Origin: Ephemerocybe angulata
Taxonomy: Eukaryota > Basidiomycota > Agaricomycetes > Agaricales > Psathyrellaceae
Direction: 5' to 3'
DNA: 64,000 nucleotides
Assembly (NCBI GenBank): GCA_013368325.1
Contig: JAACJK010000227.1
Coordinates: forward strand, 248,001 to 312,000
Within the stretch, counting starts at the first letter, position 1. The number at the start of each line of letters is the position of its first letter. A program made the position numbers and the translations under genes. Below, in pieces: positions 23,230-36,231 of this stretch. The notes under the pieces are model-generated. The model was not told where the DNA came from and did not search any database. It worked only from the letters and a program-made list of their open reading frames with translations.

Positions 23230-24309
23230 TTACTTCGTAGTTAGGAAACTACTAAAAGGCGCAGCATTCGACAGCATGTCCTTGCAACCCCACATCCACT
23301 GGTATGCCGCCAAACTGCAGGAGTCCTTGCATGGGCACCCAACGACCGTATTACGATTCTCATCAAATATCTTCTCGAGTGGCTCAAAGTTCGCGCCTCT
23401 CAGCAGCCCGAGGCATGCCCCAACTGTCTGAGGCAATTTTTTTCTGGTCTCATCCGAATAGGCCGCCCATCTCTCACAGGCTGAGACCTTCGCATTGACG
23501 CCCCACTTTTGCCTGAGCGTGTCGGATATGTTCACGAACTGCTCCCTGTATCTCATCTAGATAGGATCTGGCTTGTCAGCCATCTGTGCATGACGCAAAT
23601 CACTGACGGCTACGCACCCATGCCAGGAGTGCCACATCGTAGCCTTTCAAATAGCCGTACATGTTATTAATGTTGAAATGAATCATGAGAGGTGCCACTG
23701 TGTCTGCAACCTCAAGGTACCCAAACTTCACCGCATACGCAAAGTACGTGGTAGCTGTTTCCAAATCGGTGACAACCCGGGCTCTAAACGCAAAGGAAAT
23801 GTCAATAATCATCCCCGCCACGTAATTAGGAACAGCGTACTGCCAGTGCAGTAGCTGCAGGAAGCGACCTCACTCACTCAGCACGAATCCGTTCGGTACA
23901 CGCCGCCATCATCCCATACACAAAGTACTTCTCCCCCGCCTCCGCAAGCGCCACCAGCTCCTCCACCTCAAGATCTATCAATGCGGGAAGTCTTTGCTTA
24001 TGCATCCCGCTGAGCAAGAGCTTCAGAGTCGCGCCGTCCTCGGAGAGATCAACAGGCTCGTCGGAATCGCTGACGCTATCCGCACTGGGGAAACCGTCGC
24101 TGAAGTGCTCGAGATTGGCCTTGTGCGCCCCGATGAGGACTTTATCGCTTGATCGGAGGACCAGATCGACGGGGATGGGGCAGTTCGGGACTGAGGGAGG
24201 TAAGCGCCCAGTCTTATCCGATATGGTATGACGTCTGAAGATCTGAAGGCTCACCTGGACATGCCGCGTCATGCCCGCTAGTAAGTTGTGCTTGAGCCCC
24301 TTCGCTCAT
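23230..24309 (-). CDS. BTB/POZ domain protein, BTB-1
   Basis: Four exons, 24255-24309, 23878-24190, 23618-23783 and 23230-23556, all in phase, giving 286 residues. Exons 2-4 are 313, 166 and 327 nt, exactly as in BTB-3 and BTB-5. The start (24309) is inferred from alignment with those paralogues. Exon 2 encodes a BTB fold: PIPVDLVLRSSDKVLIGAHKANLE, FSDGFPSADS, EPVDLSEDGATLKLLLSGMH, then LAEAGEKYFVYGMMAACTERIRAE. BTB domains mediate dimerisation and often act as Cullin-3 adaptors or transcription co-factors. No second known domain is seen; exons 3-4 form a family-specific helical C-terminus. Its upstream DNA (24541-24603) is a displaced copy of the ferritin/BTB bidirectional promoter. Confidence 0.85.
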
Positions 24310-25307
24310 CTTCGTATTCCGAGAGACACTTGGCAGTATGCTGGAAGAAGGGATCTATCCAAATCCGATCGCCAACCTCCAACTGTGCGCCGCGTGAATG
24401 ATCGATCTCTGGAGTGCATCAGAACGTGTATGCGGGCGCCTATTTCGGTACGTGACCACGATTGACGAAACGTAACGAGATTGTTCACAGCGCGAAAGTT
24501 TCCGGATAACAGATTCACTCTGAACTCGTCCGGATAGGCCCATGATCAGGGACACGTCCGTTTCCACAGTCAGTCGCGATCGTTAACCCAGCTTGGTGAT
24601 CGTGAGGAGTATTGAGAGACGGTTCTTTAAGTTTATTTTCAGCCCCAACCCATCCGGTCCCGCACCTTTAACTAGCCTCTTGATAGTGTATGAGTTCTGA
24701 AACCGACGAACGACACCGAATCGCAATGGGCGCTTAATTCTACCTGTCGACCTTGATCCGAGCATCAGGATAGATCATCACCTCCACAGCCCAGACGGCT
24801 CTAAATAGGCCATTTATATCTGCCATGCTCCAGGGCAATTCCTTGTTGGAAAGAATTATCTGATTATCAACAAGTATTACGGGACTGCAATGAACAGATG
24901 ACACTTGTGCCTTCAGCCTTGTGTACCCCGTATTCCTTCCCATCTCCGCATAGCTGAGTCGTGGCCTGGTCTTGACTTATTGTCTGGGATTCGGGAATAT
25001 GAGTTGGGCATTACTGCGTTCTTGACCCAGCTGTGGGAACCCTGAGATTCCCCGGGGAAGGGGGGTTCAACCCCAGATTGAATTACCCCATACAATGGTT
25101 CAGCATTGTGTGCCTGGAAAACGCCGGGACCCATTGACTCCCATGACCTTGTGACTACCCCCTCGTACCCACAGACGCCCACAGTCTTACTACACAAAGG
25201 GAGTTTCAGGTATACTCTGACCCCGAGGGCATCGGAATTTATAGACCGGCGTTATTCCGACGTATTTAAGCTAAGCGCGGCTGAAGATGCAATCGAAGTT
25301 GTAAGTG
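24310..25307. other. BTB-1 upstream region with inversion breakpoint
   Basis: 24541-24603 read on the minus strand matches 60596-60645 upstream of BTB-5, including gctgggttaacgatcgcgac and gtggaaacggacgt; the match stops at about 24603. The remainder to 25307 shows no gene. A TATTTAAG element near 25263 may serve the GMC gene that starts at 25308. Confidence 0.55.
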
Positions 25308-27679
25308 ATGGTATCCTCCTTACAACTCCCCTTTCTAACCACTAACGCATTTCTCCTCGTAACATGGCACCTCCTCGTTCCTCAGCTTGCGAGATGCGCG
25401 GTCTATCAGAGCCTGGCAGAACTACCGGGCGATCTCAAGCCGTTTGACTTTATTGTCGCTGGGGGTACGTATCTAGTCTCCACTATCCATCCATACTCTT
25501 GCACCTGACATCGCCGGTCATGAAGGCGGCACCGCAGGATCAGTCGTCGCAAACCGCCTTTCGGAGAACAGGAACTTCAACGTCTTGCTGATCGAAGCCG
25601 GACTAGAGTACGCATTACTGGCAGCGCTGCGTCTGATTCTCATCTCGACTTACTTACGATTTTCGTAGCACTGCAGGTGTCCTCGAAATTGAGGTACCCG
25701 GGCTCCTCGACCAGATCAACGCCAGCATATACAACTGGAACTACGTCACCACGCCTCAGCTGGGCCTCAATGGGAGGACGATTGGTGTGCCCAGAGGGCG
25801 TGGCCTTGGCGGAAGCAGTTGCATCAGTAAGTACATAGCCAACTCCTACTACCCCTACCCCTTGCAAAGATGCGACGCGTGTGAGCGTCGAAAACTGACT
25901 ATATACACGTCAAGATGGAATGGCATACAGCAGGGGAGCAAGTGACGACTATGACAATTGGGCCCGATTGACTGGGGACCCTCGATGGCGGTGGAACGCC
26001 CTCTGGCCGTACATTAAACGCGTGCGTCAGAGACTTCGCGAAATGGGATGGATATACGCTGATGTTTGGTCTTGTCATAGCACGAGCATTGGATGGGCGC
26101 AACGGGCGGGCGCAACGCGACAGGAGAATACGATCCGAGCGTACATGGCTACAATGGGAATGTCGGCACAGGCCTGCCATGGGACGCGACGAACGAGCAC
26201 GACATCCGAGCGATCCGGCAAACTGAGATTCAGGGAGACCTTCATCTAGTGTCTGATCATAATGCGGGGAAGCCGATTGGTCTCAGTAAGTCTGTCTCTC
26301 AATACGCGCTGAGAGTCTGCCATGAGTTGTATTAATTAGACATCGTACTAAGCATGGCTCCAGCTGACCACAGGCGGTGGGGAGCGCTGGAGCGCTGCAA
26401 AGTCTTATCTCGGACCACGCGTTCGGGGAAGGCCCAATCTCACGATTCTGCTCAACACCCACGTCACTCGCGTTCTCCCGGTCAAGGCTTCAAAGCCGAG
26501 AATCGATGTGAGAACAGTTGAAGTTGCAGATCGCGCGGCAGGTACGAGCTACCCATCTTTTCGTCCACAGAATCGTAGTATAACTTAGTCACATCTCCTC
26601 ATGCAGGCTCGCGAGTCACATTCACAGCCAAGAAGGAACTTATCCTTTCAGGAGGAACAATCGGAACTCCCCAAATTTTGCTCAACTCCGGTATTGGGAA
26701 CCGGACCGAGCTCGAACGCCTTGGTATACCCGTGGTTCTCGACTCTCCATTCGTCGGGGAAGGTATGATGGAACACGTTACTGTGACCCTCACATGGAAC
26801 ATTGTACCCCAAAATACAACTGTGTGAGCACTTCTTTCACCCTGACAGGCTATCAAATCTTTACTTACGCGGTCGCTCGTACATGCAGAATTGACCCAGA
26901 TGTCGCCTGGGCAATGTGGCAGCAGAACAGAACGGGACCTCTCAGTACACCCGGGCCAGTTCACCAGGTCATGTGGTATCGCCTACCTCAGAAAACCGAC
27001 GTATTGTCGAAGTACAAGGATCCATCATCGGGTCCGGGGTCACCACATTTTCAATTTACCTTTGGAGTGAGTACTTACTTACACATCCAATGTGCCTGCT
27101 GTATTGGATAGCCAGCGGCGCTGACTTGCATCGGACATTGCACAACCCATCTAGGACCAAGGTCGTGTGATACTTTTAACGCCATACTCACGTACGTACC
27201 TTCTTCCTGCATCGTGTGCTTGACATCCTGGAAGTTAGTACCAGAGACAATGATGATTAATAGGAGGATCCGTGAAGCTGAACTCAACGGACCCCTTCGT
27301 GCACCCCATCATCGATCAGGGCCTTCTTACACACCCATTCGACCTCGCTGCTCTCAAAGAGGGAATTCAGACTGCAAAGAAATTCTACACCGGCCCCGCA
27401 TGGGAAGGCTATGTACTTGGGTTCGGCGGTCCAGATCCCGACGTGCTGTCCGTGGAAGAGTTCGAAACACGTGCACGGGAGGTCGCCCGTACCTTCCTTC
27501 ACCCGGTCGGGACAGCCGCGATGTCATCGAAGCGCTCAGACCGGGGTGTTGTAGACTCCGAGTTGAGAGTGAAGGGAGTGACAGGCCTGAGGGTGGTTGA
27601 TGCTTCTGTGTTCGTGCGTGCTTCAAATGTTCACTTGCACCAGGTCATCATGTCTGACCGCCTTTCACCTTCCTTGTAG
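25308..27679 (+). CDS. Secreted GMC oxidoreductase, aryl-alcohol-oxidase-like
   Basis: Ten exons in matching phase: 25308-25464, 25526-25607, 25669-25826, 25915-26021, 26081-26285, 26353-26541, 26607-26823, 26889-27066, 27155-27191 and 27264-27679; about 581 residues. FAD enzymes of this family (CAZy AA3) oxidise alcohols or sugars and pass electrons to O2, giving H2O2. Visible: an N-terminal hydrophobic signal, the FAD-binding VAGGGTAGSVVANRL with LIEAG, the GMC signature PRGRGLGGSSCIN, second-signature GGTIGTPQILLNSGIG, catalytic FLHPVGTAAMS, and the second active-site His in ASNVHLHQ. Compared with aryl-alcohol oxidases, about 20-30 residues are missing before VILLTPYSRGSVKL. The bases at 27113-27160 read as a similar segment in another frame, so an indel there is possible. 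The C-terminus is slightly short. Confidence 0.8.
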
Positions 27680-28500
27680 CCTCTCACCCCAGCCTCTCTG
27701 ACTCAAGGCCCCGTATATATTGTGTCGGAGCGCGCAGTGGACTTTATTCGTCATTCTTGGCTGTAGCACCTTAAGCCCTATTGGAGGGTGAATGTTCCGC
27801 AAAGTTCGTTCTCATCTACCTAATCGACATACCACTAGTATACAGCAACATAGACAGACTCCAACTCACGCCATGTACTACGGTTGGCCGGACGGGCAAC
27901 AATTGGGCAAGTGGGCAGCGCGCGCAGCGCCTCCGGTGTAGGGGTTTGAATCGACATTTCTGGCCATATTTCTTGGATATCAGGGCCCATTGAGCGTCTT
28001 CCAATGGTATATATGTTGTATTTTTGGTTGTTCCCCAGATTTCGACGAGCGCTTGACTTTGAACGGTTCAATATCACCAATAGAGGCTCAGAACAAGCTC
28101 AGAACAGCCTGTCTCGCAGGGAAAGTTGAGGGAAAGAGTCTGAATGCCAGATAAAAAGAAGTTCTTTCAGCAGTTCCTTCATTCCCACAGCTTTATGCTC
28201 AATCCGCGCTACCTCACAGCGATTATACGCCCATAAAACTTGAAATCCGAGCCCGAGGAGTCTCCCTCTTGTCTCCCTCCGGCTTCGACCTTTTTAGCGC
28301 TTTCCCCGTTCAATCCTCTTCGTAGCCACATCAGGAAAATCACCGCCTGCCGATTTGCCGAGGGACTGTTGATCCCATCACATAAGGGTTACGGGGTGTT
28401 ATATAGCATGGCAGTGTGTGATAAGATCTGCTTAATATCTGAAAATATTTTGTCTCTTGACCACGATGCATAAGGTTTGGACGAGTTTACCGCTTGGTGG
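27680..28500. other. Intergenic region downstream of the GMC gene
   Basis: No gene is supported. 27879-27899 is a copy of the dispersed GGTTGGCCGGACGGGC repeat. An ATATATTG word near 27715 may lie in the GMC 3' flank. Confidence 0.4.
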
Positions 28501-29025
28501 TATAACATGAGGTCAAGTTGACACCACGACGTTTATCTCTGATACCCGGTCAAACTCTTGGTGTACCTGATCAACGCGAGTATGGGTGTTGGTTTTTTAT
28601 CAGCCCCTTATCCAGTGTGGCAAGGAAATATAAGTTTTGCTTATATTGTTCAGGACACACAAGTCTCGGAGGATCCTATCAGTATGTGATACAGCATGAA
28701 GTCAACTAGGCATCGCTATTGTGCGCCGTGATAATCCCTCGCCATTCTTGGTGTGCCTGATCAGTGTCAGGATGGATGATGGTTTTCTATCGGCCCCTTA
28801 TCAGCGTAGCAAGGAGATATACATTTTGCTTACATTGTTCAGGATACACAAGTCTCGGAGGATCCTATCAGTATGTGATACAATATGAAGTCGAGTAGGT
28901 ATCACCGTTGGGCGCTGCGCCAATCCCACGTCATTTTGGCGTTTCTGACCAGTGTGAACCTAAATGGTGGTCGCTGTTAGTCTATTACCCAGCGTGGCAT
29001 TGAGATGTAAGCCTTGCAAAAGCCT
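28500..29025 (+). repeat. About 190-bp tandem repeat, two full units and a partial
   Basis: Units start near 28560, 28750 and 28938. Each holds gtgtrcctgatca, a TT-rich block, gccccttatc, gcttayattgttcagga, acacaagtctcggaggatcc and tatcagtatgtgatacarnatgaagtc. The third unit is diverged and cut short near 29020. I see no coding role. Confidence 0.75.
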
Positions 29026-31208
29026 TGCATAGCTGGCTCAAGACTTGTGGGAAGTGGTGGTTTAAAAAAGTATTTACTCGTAGCTACAACAAGATGTAAG
29101 TGTACGATGAGTACTCCCCCTGCATTGTTAGAGGCGAGCAAGAGAGGCAGAGGGCGGTACTCGCTCCCGTTGTTGAACAGGAGAAAGGGGCGTGCGAGAC
29201 GACCACATTCAGCCAACTCGACACCAGACGTCGCCGACCACCCATGAGACAGCCTTGAGGCCTGCTCCAATGACGACGCCGGGCCTGCAAGGACAAAAAA
29301 CCTGTCAGTCACCGTCACGACTCACAGCCCGTATCTGAAAACCGCACTCGCACCTTGCGCTTATCGCGGGCCATACCCCACCCAAACTCGCTCAGCCCGT
29401 CCATCCACGTCCAAATGCACCCCTCGTATCCAACGACCTCACCGACTTCTAGCCCTGCACGCACTGCTCCACGAAACACGGCGAGGACCACAGCATATCG
29501 ACAACCGATTGAACGTGAGCGGCGGTTGGTACGGAGTAACGGAGAGTGAGTCGGGCGGTGGCTTTACTAATGGCGCAGTCCGTGTAGCTGTTCAGGAGCA
29601 GCAAGTACGCCTTGCCCTCCTCCTGCCATGCGGAGGATCGAGGGAGAAGGAACAATGGGAGGGGCGGGGAAGGAGATGGGATGGAGACGCCGTGGTGGTG
29701 CCACAGCGAAGCTCTTGTCGACTCCCTGTAACACATTTCAGATGCTAGATGACAGAATGAACGATATAAAAACGCACCCTCTTACTCTCCTCCGCCCTTG
29801 AGCATCAACACTCTTAAGTCCTCCTCTTCTTCTTTCCCCCTTTCTTTGCTGTGGGCTCTGCCTCGGGGAAGCTGCGCAGCACACGCCGAATGTTGTCCAG
29901 TGTTTCCGGTGATTCGGCTGTGCTGCAGCAGCTTCAGAAGGCGCAAAGCGACCTCGCTGGCTGGAGCATTCATCGTCGGCGTCGTCAAGCCTGGCTTGTG
30001 GGTGAGGCGTCGTCGTTGCCGATTTCGAATGGGCCGCGAGGTGAGTACACGATTGAGTTGTGTCGGACTCGCGCGCTGACGGAGTCCTTTATAGGTCTTG
30101 GTGGTGGCGGGAGCCGTGGCTGAACTCGTTGGCTGGTGGGCAGGCCGTGCTCGACGAACGGGGGCTTGGATATCGTCGGCCGCGCGATAGATGCGTGCGG
30201 TCTGTCAAGAAATGAGTTTTATTACATTCGTGCGACGAGGATGGTACAGCCTTGAGGTCACATTCAACGACGAGGCCGACGACCCTGTATCCAGTCAAAC
30301 CTGTCAGTCACCGTCACAGTCCACGACCGAAAGCCGGACTCACTTTGCGGTCATCGCGCGCCATACCCTCCCAATGTCGCACTACCCATCCCACCATCCT
30401 CCATCGCGCTTCTCCTCGTTGTGTCCAGCAACCTCCATGACTTCAAGCCCACCACAAATGACGTCAAGAACCCTACAACCACCAAACATCCAGTCAGCCG
30501 ACGCCACGCACAACCGCAAAATGAAACCCTCACCAGCTCACCGAATCCTCCCATCTCCAACATCGAGCTCGTCAACAACAACGATGAGCTCGACCAAGCA
30601 CAACAGGGACCACAGCACATCGACGACGATGGTGGAGAAGAGATAGATGGAACCTGGGAAATCAACAGACCGTAAGCGATGTCTAATTTGGGATAGGGGC
30701 TACTAGCACGCGACACACCGAGTGAGCGCCATCCTCGACGATGACGACAACGACGACGGGGCGTGCAAAGGGAGTCGGGATAAGGATATAGTGTGCTGAG
30801 GGGGGAGGGGGAGAGGGTTGGTAGTGAAGCGATAGGATTTGGAAGAAGTGGCGTGGTCGACGTGGTGAATGGGGGCCTTCGGCGGCGGTGCGGGAGGAGG
30901 GGAAGGGGATTGCGATCTCCTCTTCCTTATTGCTAGGATTTGTTGGGGAGGGTAATCTGGGTGCGTGTTGGGTAAGTAAAGGGGTGTGGTCGTAGTATGC
31001 GAAAATATTTGAGCGCGATTGTGCATGCGTCGTCGCACTGGATCTTCTGGCTATCTTGAAACCCATTGCGAGCGCGAAGGCAACTTGAGATCAACATTTT
31101 GAGCTGCAACAAAGTTTCAATTGAATGATTTACTTGATAAAAGAGGTCTGGATTACAACCGCATACACGGCCAGAGATATATCAGCCAAAAAGATCAGTT
31201 CAATATCA
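29025..31208. other. Gene-poor DNA with a dispersed pair of repeats
   Basis: 29299-29400 and 30299-30400 are similar (aacctgtcagtcaccgtcac, then ccgcactc/ccggactc and gccataccc), a direct pair about 1 kb apart. A plus-strand frame at 30421-30675 has an acidic Asp/Glu-rich end but no recognisable domain and no exon partners, so I do not call it a gene. The Plavaka gene's 3' flank begins below 31208. Confidence 0.4.
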
Positions 31209-34200
31209 TTACTCCCCGCCTGAGTCCTCATCATCCTCAGGATCCTGGACAGTATCATCTGTGTCGGCCCCTTCCCTATCTTCAAGCTCATCGTCATCAT
31301 CCGGGCCAGCCGTATCTAACTCCTCCTCCTCCAAGTTGTGCAATGTATGCTCATGAGGATTTGCCCCATCGTCCTCTTCGCCATCGTCCCCTTCCAGCGG
31401 CAGAAGCTCAGGTACGGGTACCCCAGATTCTGGGTCATGCTCGCTGGCTGCCTCAGGTGGAGTGTCCACGTCACCGGTAACTACGAGTGCTGGCCTTTGG
31501 GAGGCTGGCGATGCTTCCGGCGCATCAATGTGGCTATAGCTATGGCCGACTCCGTGGCCCCAGTGGTACCTCATAACCATATCTCTGTCGACAAACCTTG
31601 ATATAAGGTCAGTAAACTGGAGGAGGACTCAGAGGTGCATTAAGAAACTGAACACACCGATTTACATAGTATTCATGCCAGTCATCATTATCCTTCGTGA
31701 TCTTGGAGGCAATGCGCGTGGATTTCTCCGTCTCAGTGTAACGCCTCCCGAGAGTGAATCGTGGAGCGATGTAGGAGGCCCGTAGAACGTCAGCAGGGTC
31801 GAGAAATCCCACTGCAGACTTATGCTTAAGCGGAAGAAGTTGAACGCGGTCGAGTCCTGTAGTTGAGGCGGCGGGGTGTACAAATTCGAACCACCTAACC
31901 CACAGAAAGTCCATGCGACGTTTTCGAAGGTCTGCGGCGCCCGTTCCTCTGTAGATTATATTGGCGTGATAGACTCCCAGCACCTGTGCATGCATGAAGC
32001 GGTGGGGGGAGGCACATGGATCATCTGGGTCTGGCTGGCGTAAACACATGACATATTTCCTAGAAGTCTTTGGATTCAGAATGTCAGTTTCGCGGCGCAC
32101 ATCATAGCTTGTGAAGTTGATGTGTAGAATTTGATGCTCGTAGATTCGATCTGAATGAAAGAAAATGCGGTCGGCGTCCGCCAATCTAGCAGCGGTGCTT
32201 TCCTCGCCCTCGCCCTTCTCACTTGATTCAATCAAGGACTGTATGAGATTGAGCCGTCCATTGCTTCCTCCATCGGAAGACTTGTTTCTGGCATGTTCTT
32301 CTAGAAGCAAGTTCTTGTAGACGCGAGGGAGTAGATGTGCGCGTAACTTCGGCATGAAGTCCTGTGATGATAGTATTAGCTCGCACAGTAACTCGATATG
32401 CTGCCTACACAAACACTCACCTTTACTGCCGCATCATTACTTTTTGATTGGATGAATACTGGAAGGCTGACTGGACTACTCTGGGACTTTCCGATGAAGT
32501 AAGGATTTGTGAAGGTGTCCTCATGAACGAACTTCTCATCGTCCGCCGGCACAATCTGTTTTCGGAGCTTCTTGATGCGAGCCTGGCGTGCCTGGATGCG
32601 AGACAGCTGCCTATTCACCTTCTTCTTGCTTGTACGCTTGTAGTGTATCTTGGGGTATCGATGAAAGCGCTCGGGCTGGTTGAGTGTGGAGGTCAGATAT
32701 GGAAGAAGTATATCAGTAGTTGCTCGGCACTATCGATACAAGGAATGCGTACGATTTGAGTTGAGTAGGAGTCAGTTGTTCCGAATAGGCGTATACAAGG
32801 GGCAACATCACCCAACGCATGGTACTTGTAGGTATTGAGGTTCAAAGTCTTCGCCCGTAGTCCATCCTGGGAACCGACGTCTAGTGTGAGAGGTGAAAAA
32901 GAGTACCAAAGTTCCAAGATCCTTTTGAGACGTACCATCTCCTGCGTTCTCTGGTCCTATCACCTCCGCCTCCCCCGAATTGAGCTTCCGCTTCTTGGTT
33001 CCCTTTGAGGTTGATTCGGCCAATGACCGCTTTTTCTGGGCGGACGCTTCTCGACGCTTCCTGGCTTGGTACTCCCTCTGGAGCTCTGTTGTCACTATCG
33101 CTGAGCATGTCTCTTTTTCAAACCTTCGCATAGCTTCTCCCAGTCTAACTGTTTCTTCTTCGAGCATGGTGAGTGTATGGTCCGTATGTAGTCGAAGCTT
33201 GGCCAGCCCATGCCAGTGTGCAAAGATAAACAAGAGGCGCATGACATGATTATTGTGGGGGGCTGGCAACAAGCCGTCGAAAGCTGGGATTGCGCACTGC
33301 AATCAATCAACGATGAGTACGATTATCATGCTACTTTCTGAGGTAAATATTACCTGCAGTAAGTCTTCAAAGTCCCTGGCTGCAAACTGCTTCATCTCGC
33401 TGACATTGTTGACAAATCTGCGGATTGTGTCCCTCCCAAACGTCGGCAAGTCACGGTACCTGGAGAGAGTTGAATTGGCAGAAGAAAGAACAGAGTAGGC
33501 TCAATAACCCACCTTTTATCCAATGTATTTACCAGCCCTTTCTCTGCCGCCTCTAACAGGCGAAGGAGGTGAAGAAACAGCGCTTTCCACACGCCAATCT
33601 CAACTTCGTGCAGTATGTCTACCACCAGCATTGGGAACAAGTTGAATCCAAAGGCCGAGAGGTGTTTTGAGAACGCGTTCTAAAGCCCTTGTAAGAGAGT
33701 GGATCTAAGTAAGGACAACTCAGACACTCACATCCGTTGCTACTAGCGAACCATGGGCGAGTCGGCCTTCTACGGCTTTCGACAGGATAGAGTACCGGTA
33801 TTTCTTGTCGTAGAGAAATTCGCGTGCTTTCTCTACTCGTTCCCGCCTGATACTGTTGTCGACTCGGGCTAGTCTTACACGTCTGCTGAGGTCCCGTTTC
33901 TGACCCATCGCTGGTACATCTGCTTTTGTTACTTCACAACGGGGGCAGAGATGGGTACCAAGATTCTTAATACTGGCAATGAGTATCCTGTTGGAAATAA
34001 GTTAATAGCATGCACGAGCTGGAATCACCTGGGAGACTCACTTCTCGGGATAGTCAGCAGAGTAGGTGAGTATCCTGGGGTAGAATCGGCGGTCCACGTT
34101 GTCATGGCATTTAACAACAATACCATGGCGGTAAGCATGAACGAAGTCACCATCTAATATGGTACTCCACTGTGCATGGAACATTTCCCTGTGACAATGA

Positions 34201-35882
34201 GTCATAAGGGCTTCGTGGGCTTTGTTCAGATGTGCTTGTCCCGTATGTTTTATGAAGAAGTCCTTGAAATCGTCCGGTAGCTGTGATTAAAATCATTAGG
34301 CCTCCTCTCAACTCAGTTTCTAACTAGAGATCTCACCCTTTCAAAGTATGCGATTGTTTCAAACAGCTTTTCTGATGGCTTTGAGCGCTTATACTTCGAA
34401 TCGTTGGCAAAGAAGAGGTATAACGGCCATACTTTGGCTGAGCCAAAGGCGGCCAATTGTGTTGCATCGGAAGCGAACATAAGACCAATCACAAAGCGTG
34501 GTAGATTACAGCCCTCTTCCCGGGGAGAACGCTAAGGAATATGAGTTGAGTTAGACTTTGATCGGCACAGTCCATTGTTGAGCACTTACCTGAAGTTCCT
34601 CGTATGCATCAATGAATGCTTTAGAGGTGTACATCTCCCCATAGGTCCGTACATCTTCCTTCCCTTCTCCAGGACACCACCGAAGGTCGAAGCCCATTGT
34701 GTGGAAGTTCTCTTGCGCAATTGGGCATTCCAACTTCGCTCGAATGATTTCAGTGAGTGATCGATAGTGGAATGTGGGAAGAGTATAAGAATGAACACCG
34801 GGTATAGCTGAGGTCTTGCTGAAGGGGATAGGGACAGTGATAGACCTGGTTATCCAGGAGATCCCACCATCGTCTTCCCATTCACTAGAAGGGCCCTCCT
34901 CATATTGTGATTGGGCAAGTATATTGTTAACGGTCTTCCAATTCGTACCGCGTACGTCTTCAGGTTTGAAATTATGGTCGCCAACGATAGACACCAGTTT
35001 CTGAAATGATTCCTGGCTTTTTTCTGCATCGTCGGACCAGAACCACTCTCCCAGACGGAACGAACTGAGGTTGGGAAAGGGAAACAAGTTTGGACTTGTT
35101 TCTTTTGGAGCTTGCGGCTCAATGGGAGCCTGCTCCTCCCTGAGATCCTCCGGTGTTACAGTGGCATCTGGGTCGTGGGGGGAATCACCTGTCTGGCACA
35201 TTTCGTAGGCCTTGTAGAGGCCAAATGAATTTGGTAAAGTCTTCGCGGGGTGATGTGTCTGCGACTCTCCAGACATTTCGGGGCTCTTGGGAGTAGGGCC
35301 CGGGGAGGTATCGGGTTCTGCTATTACTGGTGCAGGAGCTGGTGGCCGTTCGAGAATGACTTCTCGGAATAGCGATGGGGGTAGGGCTGATGATGGCTCG
35401 AAGTCGGTCGACTTCCGAACTTTGCACGAGAGGGTCTTCAAACGCCGACCGCGTCCAAGCTCCTCTGATTCATTAGCCACTGATGTTGCTGGAGGAGCTA
35501 TGACAGTCGGCGGAGCTACATTTGGAGGTTCCAGCTCATTCTGTTTCTATTTAACAATTAGCACGCTGTCTATCTTCGAAGAAACGATCGCATGTTCAAG
35601 TACCTTTCCAGGCAGTGGTTGGTCTATCTCAAGATCCTCTTCGTCCAACCAGGTCGGTCGCTTTCGTTTCTTTCTCGTAGAACCGGTAGAGCTGGACTCT
35701 GGAGTATCTTCTGGCTGCCGTTGCCTTTCCCGAGCATTGTTCAACGTCTTCTTGTATTGAGCCCTGAATTTTGCACAAGAGCGGATATGCACAGCATAGC
35801 TATTGGGCTGCATGAATTGCTTCTTGCATACGCATACTTCAACCCATGGTTGATTCGCAAGCTCATCGTTATACTCTTGCAT
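31209..35882 (-). CDS. Plavaka-type transposase, apparently intact
   Basis: Twelve exons in continuous phase give 1344 residues: 35604-35882, 34590-35546, 34337-34531, 34042-34280, 33732-33987, 33513-33679, 33354-33459, 32936-33296, 32753-32880, 32421-32675, 31658-32361 and 31209-31596. Plavaka elements are DNA transposons distantly related to the CACTA group and common in Agaricomycetes. Typical blocks in order: an N-terminal Cys/His zinc-finger-like VCVCKKQF...VHIRSC; FRLGEWFW; GEMYTSKAF; LMFASDATQLAAFG (probable first catalytic Asp); KCHDNVDRRFYPRI; HLCPRC; VVDILHEVEIGVWK (second acidic site); LNLNTYKYHALGD with TTDSYSTQ; HRYPKIHYKRTSKKK; FVDRDMVMRYHWGHGVGH; and an acidic tail. I found no stop or frameshift. 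The start is the first ATG before the zinc finger. Terminal inverted repeats were not located. Confidence 0.85.
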
Positions 35883-36231
35883 TCTCGAAGGGAACTCTTG
35901 AGGGTGCGTCAAGGTTATGGTATATTCCAAGCCTTAACCCGAAAACGGGGGAACTAATCAAGATGACGGTTGATGGGTGCTTACGCACTGGTATGACTAA
36001 CATCAATTAGCGCAGCGATGTGCAGGGCATATGATTAGGGTTAAGAGACATTTAATTGGCAGGATACGTTGTAGATAACTGAGTAGAAGAAGAGAAAACA
36101 GGAGGATAGACTCGGAAGCAGAGAATATGGCATATGTGACTTGTAGAACGCAGGCTAGAAATACAATATAACAGTTGACAAGATACAACATACTAGTAGA
36201 CGATGGGGTAAAACATAGAAATCGGACGCCC
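35883..36231. other. Spacer between transposase and 960-residue gene
   Basis: A short AT-rich spacer that would hold the transposase promoter and the 3' end of the neighbouring gene. I see no clear TATA box or inverted repeat. Confidence 0.35.

Noticed and set aside
25060..25085. ggttcaacccc resembling a tRNA T-arm
   Set aside because: No matching acceptor, D or anticodon stems around it.
30421..30675. 84-codon plus-strand frame with an acidic C-terminus
   Set aside because: No domain, no exon partners, and overlapping frames on both strands are of similar length.
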